From positions 1 to 6,330 of the forward strand of contig DAOVZP010000104.1 in the NCBI GenBank assembly GCA_030635045.1: a DNA stretch of 6,330 nucleotides, in the 5' to 3' direction. The notes beneath the pieces are model-generated. The model made no database searches. It had not been told where the DNA came from and saw nothing but the letters and a program-made list of their open reading frames with translations. A program made the translations under genes and the position numbers. Source of the stretch: Bacteroidota bacterium (GTDB lineage Bacteria > Bacteroidota > Bacteroidia > Bacteroidales > B18-G4). Numbering within the stretch: position 1 is the stretch's first letter; each line of letters opens with the position of its first letter. Below, in pieces: positions 6,099-6,330 of the stretch.

Positions 6099-6152
6099 CG
6101 CTAAGACACAAAGCCGCGAAGTTTCGCAAAGAAATCCTTAGCGTTTCTTTGC
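6099..6152. repeat. Nested inverted repeats (possible hairpin)
   Basis: GCAAAGAAA (6126-6134) and TTTCTTTGC (6144-6152) can form a perfect 9-bp stem with a 9-base loop. The loop includes CTTAGCG (6137-6143), which is itself complementary to CGCTAAG at 6099-6105, so two alternative pairings compete. A further 4-bp GCGA/TCGC stem is at 6116-6127. The stem is not followed by a T-run on either strand, so it is not a standard terminator. The sequence type (CTAAGACACAAAG and similar) looks like a dispersed intergenic repeat, which cannot be confirmed from one copy. Confidence 0.65.
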
Positions 6153-6177
6153 AGTAAATGTATTTTAATTCCGCTAC

Positions 6178-6230
6178 CCCTTCAACATTCTTATTCTTAT
6201 TCCTTGTTCCTCTGTTCTCTATTCTCAAGG
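6178..6230 (-). repeat. Copy 2 of the purine-rich intergenic repeat (39-bp exact core at 6187-6225)
   Basis: Same orientation as copy 1 and 1646 bp from it. The copy also carries the region that is a start codon in copy 1: on the minus strand it reads ATGTTGAAGGGGTAG where copy 1 reads ATGATGAAGGGTTCA, so here the reading frame stops after four codons. No gene starts from it. Confidence 0.93.
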
Positions 6231-6250
6231 GTTCCCCTGTTCTCTATTCT
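6231..6250 (-). repeat. Partial third copy of the purine-rich repeat
   Basis: These 20 bases match one half of the 39-bp core at 19 of 20 positions (C for T at 6236). It is in the same orientation as copy 2 and in tandem with it, separated only by the five bases 6226-6230. It touches the TAG stop (6249-6251) of the gene entering from the right. Confidence 0.8.
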
Positions 6251-6330
6251 ACCGAATCCCTTTAAAAATATCCTGAATAAACTCCCCTACCAACGGCACC
6301 GGCCTTGCTTCTCCCTGGGCAGCACTGATA
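6249..6330 (-). CDS. C-terminal end of an unidentified protein (5' part outside window)
   Basis: On the minus strand an open frame enters at the window edge and gives 26 residues (ISAAQGEARPVPLVGEFIQD, then IFKGIR) before a TAG stop at 6249-6251. The composition is that of an ordinary protein end, with an amphipathic last helix; the other two minus-strand frames stop sooner or give implausible Cys/Gly/Arg-rich peptides. I do not recognise the family from so short a piece. The stop codon lies directly against the partial repeat copy, the same arrangement as at 4579, which adds some support. About 212 bp separate it from the T9SS gene pair, which has its own -7 box. Confidence 0.5.
   Translation of the reverse strand, partial: ISAAQGEARPVPLVGEFIQDIFKGIR

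Noticed and set aside
4541..6225. The two 39-bp copies as ends of an insertion element or attachment sites enclosing the upstream T9SS gene
   Set aside because: The enclosed DNA is one ordinary host-type cargo gene with its promoter; there is no transposase or integrase, and the copies have no terminal inverted repeats. A dispersed spacer repeat is the simpler reading.

Overview
The window most likely comes from a member of the Bacteroidota. Two neighbouring genes end in the type IX secretion (Por) C-terminal sorting domain, which is confined to that phylum. Two genes are preceded by the phylum's TAnnTTTG -7 promoter box, and Shine-Dalgarno sequences are weak or absent. I see no tRNA, rRNA, CRISPR array, transposase or phage gene.

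Region 1 (1-1637, minus strand) is a tight four-gene cluster that resembles the DsrC/DsrMK sulfur redox system. In transcription order it holds a small five-cysteine protein, a DsrC/TusE-family protein with both C-terminal redox cysteines, a five-helix NarI/DsrM-like cytochrome b membrane subunit, and a protein with two [4Fe-4S] motifs (DsrK/HdrD-like) that is cut off by the window edge. Gaps are 18, 9 and 3 bp, so it should be one transcript. A plausible role is passing electrons between the quinone pool and a DsrC thiol/trisulfide. No dsrAB sulfite reductase is visible here, so the physiological substrate is open.

Region 2 (1638-2949) has a divergent intergenic region with a degenerate heptamer repeat and a -7 box, followed by a plus-strand gene for a secreted WG-repeat protein. 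That protein is ten uninterrupted 34-residue units behind a signal peptide. A second heptamer array fills most of the 35-bp gap to the convergent gene that follows.

Region 3 (2950-6036, minus strand) is a pair of T9SS cargo genes, probably one transcript. The upstream one (4579-6036, GTG start) is a likely beta-propeller of unknown function. The downstream one (2950-4542) is a delta-60-repeat protein with seven units. Their sorting domains are about two-thirds identical without gaps.

Region 4 (6037-6330) is a 212-bp intergenic stretch with a -7 promoter, nested inverted repeats and a second copy of a purine-rich repeat, followed by the 3' end of an unidentified minus-strand gene. The repeat has an exact 39-bp core. 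Its first copy fills the whole spacer between the two T9SS genes, running from the stop codon of one into the start codon of the next. The most unusual non-coding signal is this habit of short repeats sitting exactly against gene ends.
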